A program made the position numbers and the translations under genes. A stretch of 64,000 nucleotides of DNA. It comes from Luteipulveratus flavus. Lineage in GTDB: Bacteria > Actinomycetota > Actinomycetes > Actinomycetales > Dermatophilaceae. The notes below the pieces were generated by a model that saw only the letters and a list, made by a program, of their open reading frames with translations, ran no database searches and was not told the DNA's origin. Below, one piece after another: positions 24,743 through 34,500 of this stretch. The stretch lies in NCBI RefSeq assembly GCF_029439465.1, contig NZ_JAROAV010000057.1:1-64000 (forward strand). Reading direction: 5' to 3'. Numbering within the stretch: the first letter of the stretch is position 1; every line of letters begins with the position of its first letter.

Positions 24743-26063
24743 CGAGCCGGCGAGCGGCGAGGTCCCGGCGGACGTACCAGAGGTTCGGCAGGACCTGGCA
24801 CAGCAGCACCGCGAGCGCCGAGCCCCACACCGGACCGGCGGCCCCGAGCGGCGCCACCAGCAGCCAGGACATCACGAGGTTGAGCGGGACGAGCACCAGG
24901 ATCGGCGCCACCTGGAAGCGCAGGCCGCGGGCGTCGGTGAGGTACATCCCGAGCGGGTACTTCGCCGCCTGGACGGCCACGAACGCCACGAACCCGGCGA
25001 CCAGCGGCGCGTCCAGGGAGATCCGCCCGTCCGACAGCAGCGGGGTGGCGACCGGCAGGAGAGCCGCCAGCAGCAGCCCGGCACCCAGGCCGGCCACGAG
25101 GAACCCGCCCGCGAGCCCGACCGGCGAGCGCACCTCACCGTCGGCGCGCGCCTTCGCGAACACCGGCCACAGCGCGATGCCCGCGGCCATGACGGTCTGG
25201 ACGATGAGGCCGAACAGCTGGGACGCGAGGTTGTACTGCGCGAGCTCGTTGGTGGTCGACAGGTGGCTGAGCAGCAGCCGGTCGGTCTGCATGGCGATGG
25301 GCAGCGCGACCATCTGCGCGAGCATCGGCCAGGCGACGTCCATGACGCGCGCGCCCGGCACGCTGCGGACGCGCGGCACGTCGGCCAGCGCCGCGCCCAG
25401 CTGCGGACGGACGCGGCGGGCCGCGACCCACAGCGACACCCCGGCCACGACCGTGCCGCCGAGGAAGGAGAACATCGCGAGCCAGGTGCCGTCGTCGCCG
25501 AGCAGCAGGAGCAGCAGGACCGACCCGAGCATGAACGGCGCGGGCAGCAGCTGAACCCTGATCTGCAGGTGGTTCAGGCCGAGCCCGGTCAGCAGCCTGG
25601 GGCCGACACCGAGCGGCAGCGTGGCCGCGAAGACGAGGACGCACACGGTCGCGACCGTCCCGCCGCCGTCCAGGAGGCCCTCACCGAGCACCGTCGGCCA
25701 CGCACCGGTGACACCCAGCAGCAGCCCGACCAGTGCGAGGACGGCCGCGGAGCCGAGCAGCACGCGTACGGCACTGGTCAGGACGCGGCGTACGTGCTCG
25801 TCGCGCGCGGGGTCGGCCGAGCCGCCGACGGTGTTCATGATCGCGGCGGACATGCCGAGGTCGGCGAACGGCACCCACGCCGCCATCGAGGCCAGCAGGC
25901 CGTACTGCGCGTACGCCGGGAGCCCGAAGTGCTCGATGATCAGCCGGGTCGTGACCACGGAGACCAGCCCCGAGAGCACCATCACGAGCATCTTGGCGGC
26001 GGCGTTGCCCGCGACGAGCCGGGTGACCGGGCTGCGCCGGCGCTCGGCGACGGACGCGGTCAC
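24732..26063 (-). CDS. Wzx-type polysaccharide flippase (MOP superfamily)
   Basis: A 443-residue integral membrane protein with about 12 predicted transmembrane segments and an N-terminal MOP-family start (VAGNAAAKMLVMVLSGLVSVVTTRLI). It would flip an undecaprenyl-linked repeat unit to the outer leaflet. The GTG at 26063 is chosen because it overlaps the preceding glycosyltransferase stop in a GTGA. It is the last gene of the left exopolysaccharide operon starting at 37306, in which a Wzy-like polymerase and initiating transferase are also present. Confidence 0.85.
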   Translation of the reverse strand: MTASVAERRRSPVTRLVAGNAAAKMLVMVLSGLVSVVTTRLIIEHFGLPAYAQYGLLASMAAWVPFADLGMSAAIMNTVGGSADPARDEHVRRVLTSAVRVLLGSAAVLALVGLLLGVTGAWPTVLGEGLLDGGGTVATVCVLVFAATLPLGVGPRLLTGLGLNHLQIRVQLLPAPFMLGSVLLLLLLGDDGTWLAMFSFLGGTVVAGVSLWVAARRVRPQLGAALADVPRVRSVPGARVMDVAWPMLAQMVALPIAMQTDRLLLSHLSTTNELAQYNLASQLFGLIVQTVMAAGIALWPVFAKARADGEVRSPVGLAGGFLVAGLGAGLLLAALLPVATPLLSDGRISLDAPLVAGFVAFVAVQAAKYPLGMYLTDARGLRFQVAPILVLVPLNLVMSWLLVAPLGAAGPVWGSALAVLLCQVLPNLWYVRRDLAARRLATG

Positions 26064-27160
26064 CGGACGCACGCGTCGTCGGTCAGCCACGCGTCGGCGG
26101 CACGCCGACCGTCCTCGGCCGGCAGGTCGCGCAGCACCGTCTCGGGCGGCCGCGCCGCACCCAGCGCGTCGAGCACGGCGCCCGCGACCACGTCGCTGGG
26201 GGCGCCCGCGGGGATCACGCAGTGGCCGTGCGTGGCAAGCCATTCCGCCAGCCCGGTCTCACCGGTGGTGACCACCGTGCAGCCGTGGGCCAGGCCCTCG
26301 ACGATCGGCAGGCCGACCTGCTCACGCCACGTCGGCGTCCGCTGCGACAGCAGGACCACCACGGTCGCCGCCCGCAGCGCGTCGTGGATGACCGCCCGGG
26401 GCGGGTCCACGACGAGGCACGCCCCGTGCAGCCCGTCGGTCACCTCCCGGACGTGCGACTCCAGCTCACCGGTGCCGATCACCGTCAGCCGGGCCCCCGG
26501 GCGCTCACGCGCGACCTGCGGCCAGGCGGCCAGCAGGTGCAGGACCCCCTTGCGCTCCTGGAGCGCGCCGACGAACAGCACCCGCTCGGGGTCACGGGCC
26601 GGGCCCGGACGGTCGAGGCAGCCGCACCGCTCGGGCAGCGCGGGCACCACGACGGCGTCGGCACGCTCGATCCGGTTGCCGTACAGCTCGTCGTAGAGAC
26701 GACGGGCGCCGTCCGTGCCGTACGCGATCCGGTCCAGCCGCCCGGCGACCCACCGGGAGAGCACCCGCTCGGCCCGCCGGCGCACCCGCGCGCGCACCCG
26801 GTCGGCCGGGATCTGCCACTCGTCGAGGTTGCCGATGGCGTACGTCACCACCCGGACCGGCCGCCGGCGTACGGCCGCCGTGGCCCTGGCCGCGGCCACG
26901 GCGGACGCCGTCCGCACCAGCCCCAGTCGCATGGCGGGCTCGTTGACCTCCAGCGTCCGCACCGGCGAGGCGGCCACGAGAGCGGCCGTCCGCAGGGTGC
27001 GCGCTCGGTGCAGGTCCAGGCCGCCGGCCAGGCTGTCGTCGAAGTCGTACCGGCGGTCGGCGTACACCAGGGACGCGGGGGCCGACTCGTGCGCGCGCTC
27101 CAGGTGGGCGTTGCGCACCTGCTGGTACACCCGCAGGTGCGGGTGCAGAGCCCGCTTCAC
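26060..27160 (-). CDS. GT4-family glycosyltransferase
   Basis: A 366-residue protein. The C-terminal donor domain is clear: VLFVGALQERKGVLHLL and the E-x7-E motif in WREQVGLPIVEGLAHG. The N-terminal domain is less typical and rich in Arg. GTG 27160 overlaps the upstream polymerase stop by 4 bases, so the short form is preferred over longer extensions of the frame. It should add one sugar to the lipid-linked repeat unit; donor and linkage are unknown. Confidence 0.82.
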   Translation of the reverse strand: MKRALHPHLRVYQQVRNAHLERAHESAPASLVYADRRYDFDDSLAGGLDLHRARTLRTAALVAASPVRTLEVNEPAMRLGLVRTASAVAAARATAAVRRRPVRVVTYAIGNLDEWQIPADRVRARVRRRAERVLSRWVAGRLDRIAYGTDGARRLYDELYGNRIERADAVVVPALPERCGCLDRPGPARDPERVLFVGALQERKGVLHLLAAWPQVARERPGARLTVIGTGELESHVREVTDGLHGACLVVDPPRAVIHDALRAATVVVLLSQRTPTWREQVGLPIVEGLAHGCTVVTTGETGLAEWLATHGHCVIPAGAPSDVVAGAVLDALGAARPPETVLRDLPAEDGRRAADAWLTDDACVR

Positions 27161-28512
27161 GACGCGGCTCCGGCGGAGCGTGCGGGCCTGCTCTCGGCGG
27201 GGTCCGGGCGACCCCGCGGTGTGAGGGTGAGCCCGAGCCCGAGCACGAGCGTCGGCAGCGCGGAGTACAGGGGGCTGAACAGCAGGTTCCACAGCGTCCA
27301 CCAGCTGAGGAAGAGCAGCAGCGCGCTCGCCTCGCCGCTGGTGATCCGCAGCGCGGCGCCCCGGACGACGTGGTAGCCGATGATGAGGGCGAGCAGGACG
27401 CCGAGAGCGCCGAAGTGCGCCCACAGGTCGCCCAGCGTCGAGTGCAGCTCGAACCGACCGCCGAACATGAAGTTCTCGACGTACCCGGTGTCGGGCTGGA
27501 AGGACAGGATGTCGAACATGCTCGACTTGGCGACGTTGATGTCGTGCAGGGACGGCACGACGCCGACGCCGTACCCGCCGGGCTGGTCGCGCAGCAGCCC
27601 GAACGACGCCGCCGCCTCCGGGCGCCCGCCCAGGATGAGCGAACCGCTGGCGCGCAGCTGCTCCTGGGTACGCGCCTGCGCGGCCTCGCCGAGGAAGCCG
27701 TCGACCAGCAGCGACTGGCCGAGGTAGTACGCGCCGACGGCGAGCCCGCCGAGCAGCGCCACCGTCCAGCCCCAGGCCCGGCCCCGGCTCATCGAGACCG
27801 GCCGCATCTGCCAGACGACCAGCACCGCCACCAGCAGGAACGTGCCGAAGTAGGAGCGGGCGTCGTTCATCGCACAGCTCAGCGCGAGCAGCAGGGTCAG
27901 CAGCAGCTGGGTCCCACGCCGGTCGGACCGCTGGACCAGGGAGAGCACGAGGACCGAGACCGGGACGAGGTAGCCGAACTTCCAGGGGTTGCCGGCGGTC
28001 AGCGCCCCTGGGTTGAGCACCGCGTTGGCCAGCAGACCGAGCCCGAAGGTGACGCCGATCTGGGTGTCCGTGAAGATCTGGCGGCACCACAGGATCACGC
28101 CGACCGCCGCCACCGCACCGACCACCAGCGCGAGGTCCTGCGCCGCGATCGCGTGGTCGACCTGACGCGCCGGGGTCCCCGCCCACGCCAGCCATACCCC
28201 CGTGACAGCGGCCAGCGCACCGGTCCCGACCAGCAGCCGGGCTCCCCAGTAGCGCCACAGCGCCTGCAACCACAGCGGCGCCAGAGCCAGGGAGAGCGCC
28301 ACGCCGTACGTGACACCGGAGAAGACCGTCGAACGGATGCCGAGCAGGAAGACGGTCAGCAGCATCAGCGCGCGGGCGAGGCGGCGCAGGCCGTCGTCCT
28401 CGACCGGCATCTCGGCGGCGGGTCGGGCGGCGCGAGCGCGCCGGACCGGTGCGGCCGGGGCGAGCGTACGGACCGGCTTGCGCGGCGGGCTGATCGAGCT
28501 GGCCGGGCTCAT
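27157..28512 (-). CDS. Wzy-like O-antigen polymerase / ligase family membrane protein
   Basis: A 451-residue protein with about 10-12 transmembrane segments and one large extracytoplasmic loop (about residues 270-370, containing GGYGVGVVPSLHD and ENFMFGG), the typical layout of Wzy polymerases and O-antigen ligases. It probably joins repeat units outside the membrane. It overlaps both neighbouring glycosyltransferase genes by 4 bases. A second Wzy-like gene lies at 53465, so this window has two polymerases or ligases. Confidence 0.82.
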   Translation of the reverse strand: MSPASSISPPRKPVRTLAPAAPVRRARAARPAAEMPVEDDGLRRLARALMLLTVFLLGIRSTVFSGVTYGVALSLALAPLWLQALWRYWGARLLVGTGALAAVTGVWLAWAGTPARQVDHAIAAQDLALVVGAVAAVGVILWCRQIFTDTQIGVTFGLGLLANAVLNPGALTAGNPWKFGYLVPVSVLVLSLVQRSDRRGTQLLLTLLLALSCAMNDARSYFGTFLLVAVLVVWQMRPVSMSRGRAWGWTVALLGGLAVGAYYLGQSLLVDGFLGEAAQARTQEQLRASGSLILGGRPEAAASFGLLRDQPGGYGVGVVPSLHDINVAKSSMFDILSFQPDTGYVENFMFGGRFELHSTLGDLWAHFGALGVLLALIIGYHVVRGAALRITSGEASALLLFLSWWTLWNLLFSPLYSALPTLVLGLGLTLTPRGRPDPAESRPARSAGAAS

Positions 28513-30551
28513 CGGGCGACCACCGCCGGTTGCTCGGTCGACCCGGGCGCCGCGGGCGCGGTGGCCGAGGGCGCGGTGGCCGCGGGTGCCTCACCGCGGC
28601 CGAGCCGTGCGCGGGCGGCGCGGTAGGCGCGGACATGGTCGGTGGCGGCGTCCGGCCACTCACGCCCGTGCAGTGCGGGACGTCCGGACGGCGTGGCCGA
28701 GCGCACCGCGGTCAGGGCGGCGCCCAGTGCGTCGGCGTCGAGGTCTCCGGAGTACAGGTGCACCCACCCCGCGCCGCACTCGCGCTGCAGGGCGCGGTTG
28801 ACCTCGTTGTCCGGGACGAGCACCGGGCGGTCCAGCGACAGCGCCGCGAGGACGCCGCCGGAGTTGTGCATCACCCGGTAGGGCAGGACGACGAGCTCGG
28901 CCTCGCTCACCTCGCGGACGAGGTCCGCGTCGCTGACGTGCTCCAGGGTGAGGGTCACCCGCGCATCGGCGCCGGCTCGCGACCGGACCTCCTCGGCCAG
29001 CTCCTGCGACGTGGGCCGCCCCGCGACGTGCAGGGTCAGGCCGGCACCGGGCGTCCCGGCGAACGCGTCCAGCAGGGCCTCGACCCCCTTGTACCCACGG
29101 ACCTGACCGACGTACGTCAGTCGGCCCGGCACCCGGTCGGCACGCGGGTGACCGGCGAACCAGTCCCGGTAGTGGCCGTGCGCGATCGTCGCGGACAGGG
29201 CGCCGGTGGGTACGGGGGTGGTCGGGTTGAGGCGGACGTACAGGGTCGTCCACCGCTCGGCCCAGCGCAGCAGCGCGACCTGACCCCGGCCGAGACCGGA
29301 CGGCAGGTCCAGGTTGTGCTTCGTCCGGACCAGCGGGCGACGAGTGGCGCGCAGCCGGAGCAGCAGCAGCGCGAGCAGCAGCTGTCGGCCGAGCGCTCCT
29401 GCCGGGGTCCGGCCCCCGACGAGGATCTCGGGCCAGTGCGCGTGGAACACGTCGTAGCGGGACAGCAGCGCGGCACGCCAGCCGAACGTCCGTACCGTCA
29501 CGTCGGGCTCGGCGCCCAGGTGGTCACGGAGCATGACGACGTACGGGTTCGTCGTCGGTCGGGGCTCCGGGAAGGACTGCAGCACCACGAGCTCGCGACC
29601 GTACGCGGCCGCTCCGGGCCCGGCCAGGCCCGCCAGGAGCCCGCGGCCACGGGCGAGCGACTTCCGCCCGAGGGCGTCGTGCCGGTCGGAGCCGCTGATC
29701 CTGCCGTACGACGCGCGCGCGGACCCCAGTGCCGTCAAGGCGACTCCGCGAGCGCCCTGCCGCACGCGAATCCTGCTGCGCTGCAATCCGTTCGGCGCCA
29801 TGGCCAGCGCCACCCTCGTCGTCGCGCGGCCGTGGCTGCGCGCTCGTTCCAGCACCCAGCGGCGCGTCATCCGGGAGCGCGGTACGCGGTCGGTGACCAC
29901 CGACTCGGCGCACCACACCATCCGCGCACCGGCGGCGTAGAGGTCGCGGGTGAACGCGGTGTCCTCGCCGCCGGTGAGACCGAACCGCTCGTCGAAGCGC
30001 GTCCTGAGGTCGCGGACCCGGTCGAGGTCGAGCAGCAGGTTGCCGGCTGCGGCGAGCTCCAGCGCGTCCCCGGTGGCGAGGTTGCGGCGTACGAAGAACG
30101 TGCCCGCCTCCAGCCAGGGGTCGAGCTCGCCGTCGAACTCGGCGACGACCCGCCCCGAGACGGCCGTGGCGTCGTACGTCCGCCAGGTCCGTAGCAGGTG
30201 GAGCAGCCAGTCGTCGTGCGGCCGCTCGTCGTCGTCGATGAAGGCGAGCAGACTGTCCTCACGGCATGCGTCCAGCGCGCGGTTCCGCGCCGCCGCGATC
30301 CCTGGCCGAGGTTCGTGCTCGTACCGCACGCGCGGGTCGGCGAGCGCCTGGACGACGTGGTCGGCGCTGCCGGCGGGGTCGTTGTCGACGACCAGGACGC
30401 GGACGTCGTACCCGCCCGAGCGGGTGACCTCCTCGGCCTGTCGCACGAGCCGCGGCAGCAGGTCCGCGAGCTCGGCGGGGCGCAGGTAGGTGCACACCGC
30501 GATGCTCACCCGGACGGCCGCGGGCTGCTGCACGGGACCGGCCGCCGTCAT
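28509..30551 (-). CDS. Fused GT2 and GT-B (GumI-like) glycosyltransferase
   Basis: A 680-residue protein with two catalytic units. Residues 12-260 are a GT2 domain (VSIAVCTYLRP, DXD in AFIDDDERPHDDWL). Residues 325-640 are a GT-B unit whose start, VVLQSFPEPRPTTNPYV, and DVFHAHWPE resemble GumI-type mannosyltransferases (GT94). A Pro/Ala/Thr-rich tail ends it. One polypeptide may add two consecutive sugars. It is coupled by 4-base overlaps on both sides. No frameshift or stop separates the halves, so the fusion appears genuine. Confidence 0.8.
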   Translation of the reverse strand: MTAAGPVQQPAAVRVSIAVCTYLRPAELADLLPRLVRQAEEVTRSGGYDVRVLVVDNDPAGSADHVVQALADPRVRYEHEPRPGIAAARNRALDACREDSLLAFIDDDERPHDDWLLHLLRTWRTYDATAVSGRVVAEFDGELDPWLEAGTFFVRRNLATGDALELAAAGNLLLDLDRVRDLRTRFDERFGLTGGEDTAFTRDLYAAGARMVWCAESVVTDRVPRSRMTRRWVLERARSHGRATTRVALAMAPNGLQRSRIRVRQGARGVALTALGSARASYGRISGSDRHDALGRKSLARGRGLLAGLAGPGAAAYGRELVVLQSFPEPRPTTNPYVVMLRDHLGAEPDVTVRTFGWRAALLSRYDVFHAHWPEILVGGRTPAGALGRQLLLALLLLRLRATRRPLVRTKHNLDLPSGLGRGQVALLRWAERWTTLYVRLNPTTPVPTGALSATIAHGHYRDWFAGHPRADRVPGRLTYVGQVRGYKGVEALLDAFAGTPGAGLTLHVAGRPTSQELAEEVRSRAGADARVTLTLEHVSDADLVREVSEAELVVLPYRVMHNSGGVLAALSLDRPVLVPDNEVNRALQRECGAGWVHLYSGDLDADALGAALTAVRSATPSGRPALHGREWPDAATDHVRAYRAARARLGRGEAPAATAPSATAPAAPGSTEQPAVVAR

Positions 30552-31516
30552 GCGGCACTCCGGGCGAGGCGGCGCGGCGCCGTGAGGGCCGCGCGGGCGC
30601 AGAGCGCCAGCCCGACGCCCGACCCGCGGACCGCGGAGACCACCGACCGCGGTGCGGTGAGCAGCTGGCGACGCCCGCCGCGCAGCCAGATCTGGGTGCT
30701 CTCCCGCGGCGTGCGCACGGCCCAGCCGAGCGCAGACGACGCCGGGAGGTGCCGGCCGGCGAACAGCAGCCGGTTGCGGCAGTTGAAGTAGTAGTACGTG
30801 TCGGACTTCGCCGGCCCTCGCCGGGCCGCGTCGGCACGGGCCTGGGTGCCGCCCTCGTCGTGGACGACCGTGACGTCCCGGCGCAGGACGAGGGAGGCAC
30901 CGGCGTCGAGGGCGCGCAGGCTGAGGTCGACGTCCTCCCAGTACAGGAAGTAGTCCTCGGCGAACCCGCCGAGCCGGTCGAACAGCTCGCGGTGGACGGC
31001 GAGACAGGCTCCGGTCAGCCAGGGCCGACGTCCGGCCCCCGCGTCGCCGAGGACGTCGCGGTCCGGCGCCGACGACGGCGTGGGCAGGCCACGCAGATGA
31101 CCGCTGCGCAGGTCGATCTCGCTGCCGCGGAACACGACCCGACTGCTGGAGTCGCGGATCAGCGGCGCCACCAACGACATCGGGTGCTGCTCGACGTCCG
31201 CGAGCAGGACGTCCACCTCCTCAGCGCTCGCCCGAGCGTCCGGGTTGAGCAGCAGGAACGACTCTGCGCCGGCCGCGGCGGCCGCCCGGACGCCGGCGTT
31301 CACTCCGGCGCCGAAGCCGGCGTTGGTCGCCATGGTCACGACGTGCCAGCCGTGCCGGCCGGTCAGTGCCTCGACACGGTCCCGCTCCCCAGCCGTCGAG
31401 AAGCTGTCCACGACGACGATCAGCGGACCGCCCGGCCGCGTCAGGGGCAGCAGGTGTCGCTCGAGCAGGTCGTGGGAACCGAAGTTCACCACGACGACCG
31501 CCCGAGCGCTCACCAT
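30548..31516 (-). CDS. GT2-family glycosyltransferase (rhamnosyltransferase-like)
   Basis: A 322-residue protein of the WbbL-like GT2 type: VVVNFGSHDLL at the N-terminus, NAGFGAGVNAGVR for the nucleotide site, the metal motif region LLLNPDARA, and the catalytic-base segment YFLYWEDVDLSLR. Such enzymes commonly transfer rhamnose. It starts at ATG 31516, 14 bases after the stop of the large secreted protein, and overlaps the fused glycosyltransferase by 4 bases. Confidence 0.85.
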   Translation of the reverse strand: MVSARAVVVVNFGSHDLLERHLLPLTRPGGPLIVVVDSFSTAGERDRVEALTGRHGWHVVTMATNAGFGAGVNAGVRAAAAAGAESFLLLNPDARASAEEVDVLLADVEQHPMSLVAPLIRDSSSRVVFRGSEIDLRSGHLRGLPTPSSAPDRDVLGDAGAGRRPWLTGACLAVHRELFDRLGGFAEDYFLYWEDVDLSLRALDAGASLVLRRDVTVVHDEGGTQARADAARRGPAKSDTYYYFNCRNRLLFAGRHLPASSALGWAVRTPRESTQIWLRGGRRQLLTAPRSVVSAVRGSGVGLALCARAALTAPRRLARSAA

Positions 31517-31530
31517 CGACGACCTGACCG

Positions 31531-34500
31531 TCAGGGCTGCGGGTTACGCGCGAGGAGATGGTCCAGCGACGCGACGATCGGGGCGTTGGTGGACGTGCTG
31601 CCCAGGTACGTCTCGACCCCGAGCCCTCCCGGGCCCGCCAGCTCGGTCGTCGTGTCGGTCGCAGTGGCGGTCCACGCGGTCGGCTCGCTCGTGCCGGCCT
31701 TCCACACCTTCGCCTGCACCGTGGTGGGCGCGGTGCCCGACACCTGCAGCCGGACGGTCGCGGCCTGGCCGGCCGCGAAGGTCAGGCCGGGCACGGTGAG
31801 GTTGCGCAGCGTGGTCTCGGTGCCCGACACCGTGCGGCTGAGGTAGAGCGACACCTGGCCGTCCGGACGCCAGAGCACCTTGGCGCGGTAGTCGCTCGTG
31901 CCGATCCGGCGGGCGACGACGCTGGTGTAGGCGTTCGCGCCCACCGGGACCTTGTCCAGGGAGACGTCGAGCGTGATGTCCTGGTCCTGCCGGGACACCG
32001 AGCCCAGGTAGGCCTTGGCCGTCGCCCCGGGACCGCTCATCCGCACGGTGCCGACGCTCCCGTCGACGCCGAACAGCGACGCTCCGCCGCTCAGCGTCCA
32101 GGTGCCGCCGGTGTCCGCCGACCCGAGACCACCCGTGACGGTGCGGCCGAACTCGTCCTTCGCGAACGTCACGAGCGCGACGACCGTGACGGACCGGGTG
32201 ACCGTCGCCGTACCGCCGTCGTTGTCGGTGACCGTCAGCTTGACCGGGTACGTGCCGCCCTGCGCGTACGTGTGCTGCGGCGAGACGCCCGAGCCGGCCG
32301 CCGTGCCGTCACCGAAGTCCCAGGCGTACGAGGCGATCGAGCCGTCCGGGTCGGAGGAGCCGGCTGCGTCGAACGAGGACGTCAGACCCTGCTCCGCGGA
32401 GGTGAAGGACGCGGTGGGCGGGGTGTTGGGCCGCTTCTCCACCGTGACCGTGCGGGTCAGCACCGTGGTCGCCCCGTCGTTGTCGGTGACCGTCAGCTTC
32501 ACCGGGTAGCTGCCGGCCGCCGCGTAGGTGTGCTGCGGCGAGACGCCCGAACCGGCCGCCGTACCGTCACCGAAGTCCCAGGCGTACGAGGCGATCGAGC
32601 CGTCCGGGTCGGAGGAGCCGGACGCGTCGAAGGATGCCGCGAGGTAGTCCGCGGAGGAAGTGAACGCCGCCGTGGGAGGCAGGTTCGGCGCGGGCGTGCC
32701 GGAGCGGCCGAGGTTGTAGTGGTTCGCGACCAGGGGCGCGGTCATGACCTTCGGGTAGACGGCGACGTCGTCGATGTCACCCTGCAGGTAGTCGCTGGTC
32801 GGCCGGTTCGGCCAGCCGGAGAGCGTGTCGCCACCGACGCGCCAGTACCCCTGGTAGCTCTCGCCGCCGACGACGGTGGACAGCTGACCGCGCTGCACGC
32901 CGTCGACGTACAGCCGCATGCCGTCGGCCCCGACGGTGCCGACCAGGTGGTGCCAGCCGCCGTCGTTGTACGCGCCGGTGGTCGTAACGGTCTTCACCGA
33001 GCCGGGGAACATGCCGAGCGTGATCCGGCCCGACCCGTCCATCGACAGGAACCGGTCGGCGCGCGTCGAGGCACCCGAGGCGCGGTTGCCGAAGCCGACG
33101 ATCCGGCCGCCGCGGGTGGTCTTGGTCTTCACCCACGCCTCGACCGAGAAGTTCTGCGGTGCCTCGACCGCGGCCTGGCTCGCGACCAGACCGGTGCTGG
33201 TCCCGCCGAACCGGCCGGCCGCGTCGGTGTCGCCACTGATCGCGCCCGGCGCGCCGCGGGTCATGCCGCTGCTCGCGAGACCGTCGCGGACACCCGCCCA
33301 GTCCAGCACCGCGGTGCCCGAGGGCTCACCGAACCGCCAGTACAGCGAGGCGCCGTCGTCCTGGACCTGACGCGCGTACGCGCTCGTCGGTGCGGACGCC
33401 GGCAGGGTGATGGACGCCGTGTCGCCCGAAGCGGTGTTGCCGTCACCGTCGGTCGCACTGACCCGGTAGGTGTGCGTGGAGCCCGGTGTCAGCCCGGTGT
33501 CGGTCCAGCCGAGGGAGGGCCGGTTCCAGAAGGTGGAGGCCGCGGTGAAGGTGGCGACCGGGTGGGCCGTGTCCCCGTCCCGCACGATCCGGTAGGTGAG
33601 GTTCAGGTCGTCGGTGTCACTGTTGGCCTGGAACGCGACGCGCACCGAGCCGGCTGTGAGGCCGCGCAGCGTCGGCACGAACGACCCGGCGCTGAACGAC
33701 GGTGGACGCTTCGCGGGCGCCGCCGGCTTCGTCGCGAACCGTGCGAGACCCTGCTGCCCCTTGAGGTTCACCCGCGGGAACTCGCCGCCCATCACGACGT
33801 AGTCGTCGTTGCCGGTGACGGTCCAGGCAGCCTGCGTCTGACCGGTGAACGTGCCCACGTCCAGCGTCGGGAACCAGTTGACCATCGACGGCGCCGGGAG
33901 CCCGTAGAAGTCGGTGTACTGGTTCGCCACGGCGTCGTGCGCCACGGTGCCGGTCGGCTCGCGGGTGAACGCCAGCGCCCGCCGCTGGTTGGTGTCCCAG
34001 GGCGAGGACTCGAAGTACCCGCCGATGTTGGTGCAGTAGTGGGCGTGGCTCACCGTGTAGACCGTGCCGCTCGAGGCGGGGAACACGTCGTACGTGTCGC
34101 CGTGGCAGTCCTCGATCCAGGCGATCGAGCCGTCCGCGGGGTTCATCGCGACGGTGCCCTCGAGGTCGCCGGGGCCGTAGGTCCATCCGGTGGAGTACAT
34201 GTACGTGCCGTCGGTGCGCATGCTGAGGAAGCCGGCGGTGTCGCCGGTGTTGGAGAGCGTCTGGTTCGCCTTCCACGGGACGACGGCGCCGGTCCGGGCG
34301 TCGACCGCACCGAGGCCGGTCGCGCGAATCCCGTTGATGGTGGTGAAGTTACCCGCGAGGACGAGCTTGGAGCCGTCCGGCGTCAGCGACATCGCCTGCA
34401 CGTTGAGGTCGGTCGAGGGTGCCCAGGTCAGCAGGGCGCCGTCGGACGCCTGGAACGCGGCGAGGTGCATCCGCTGGTTGCCCGCGACGCTGGTGAACAG

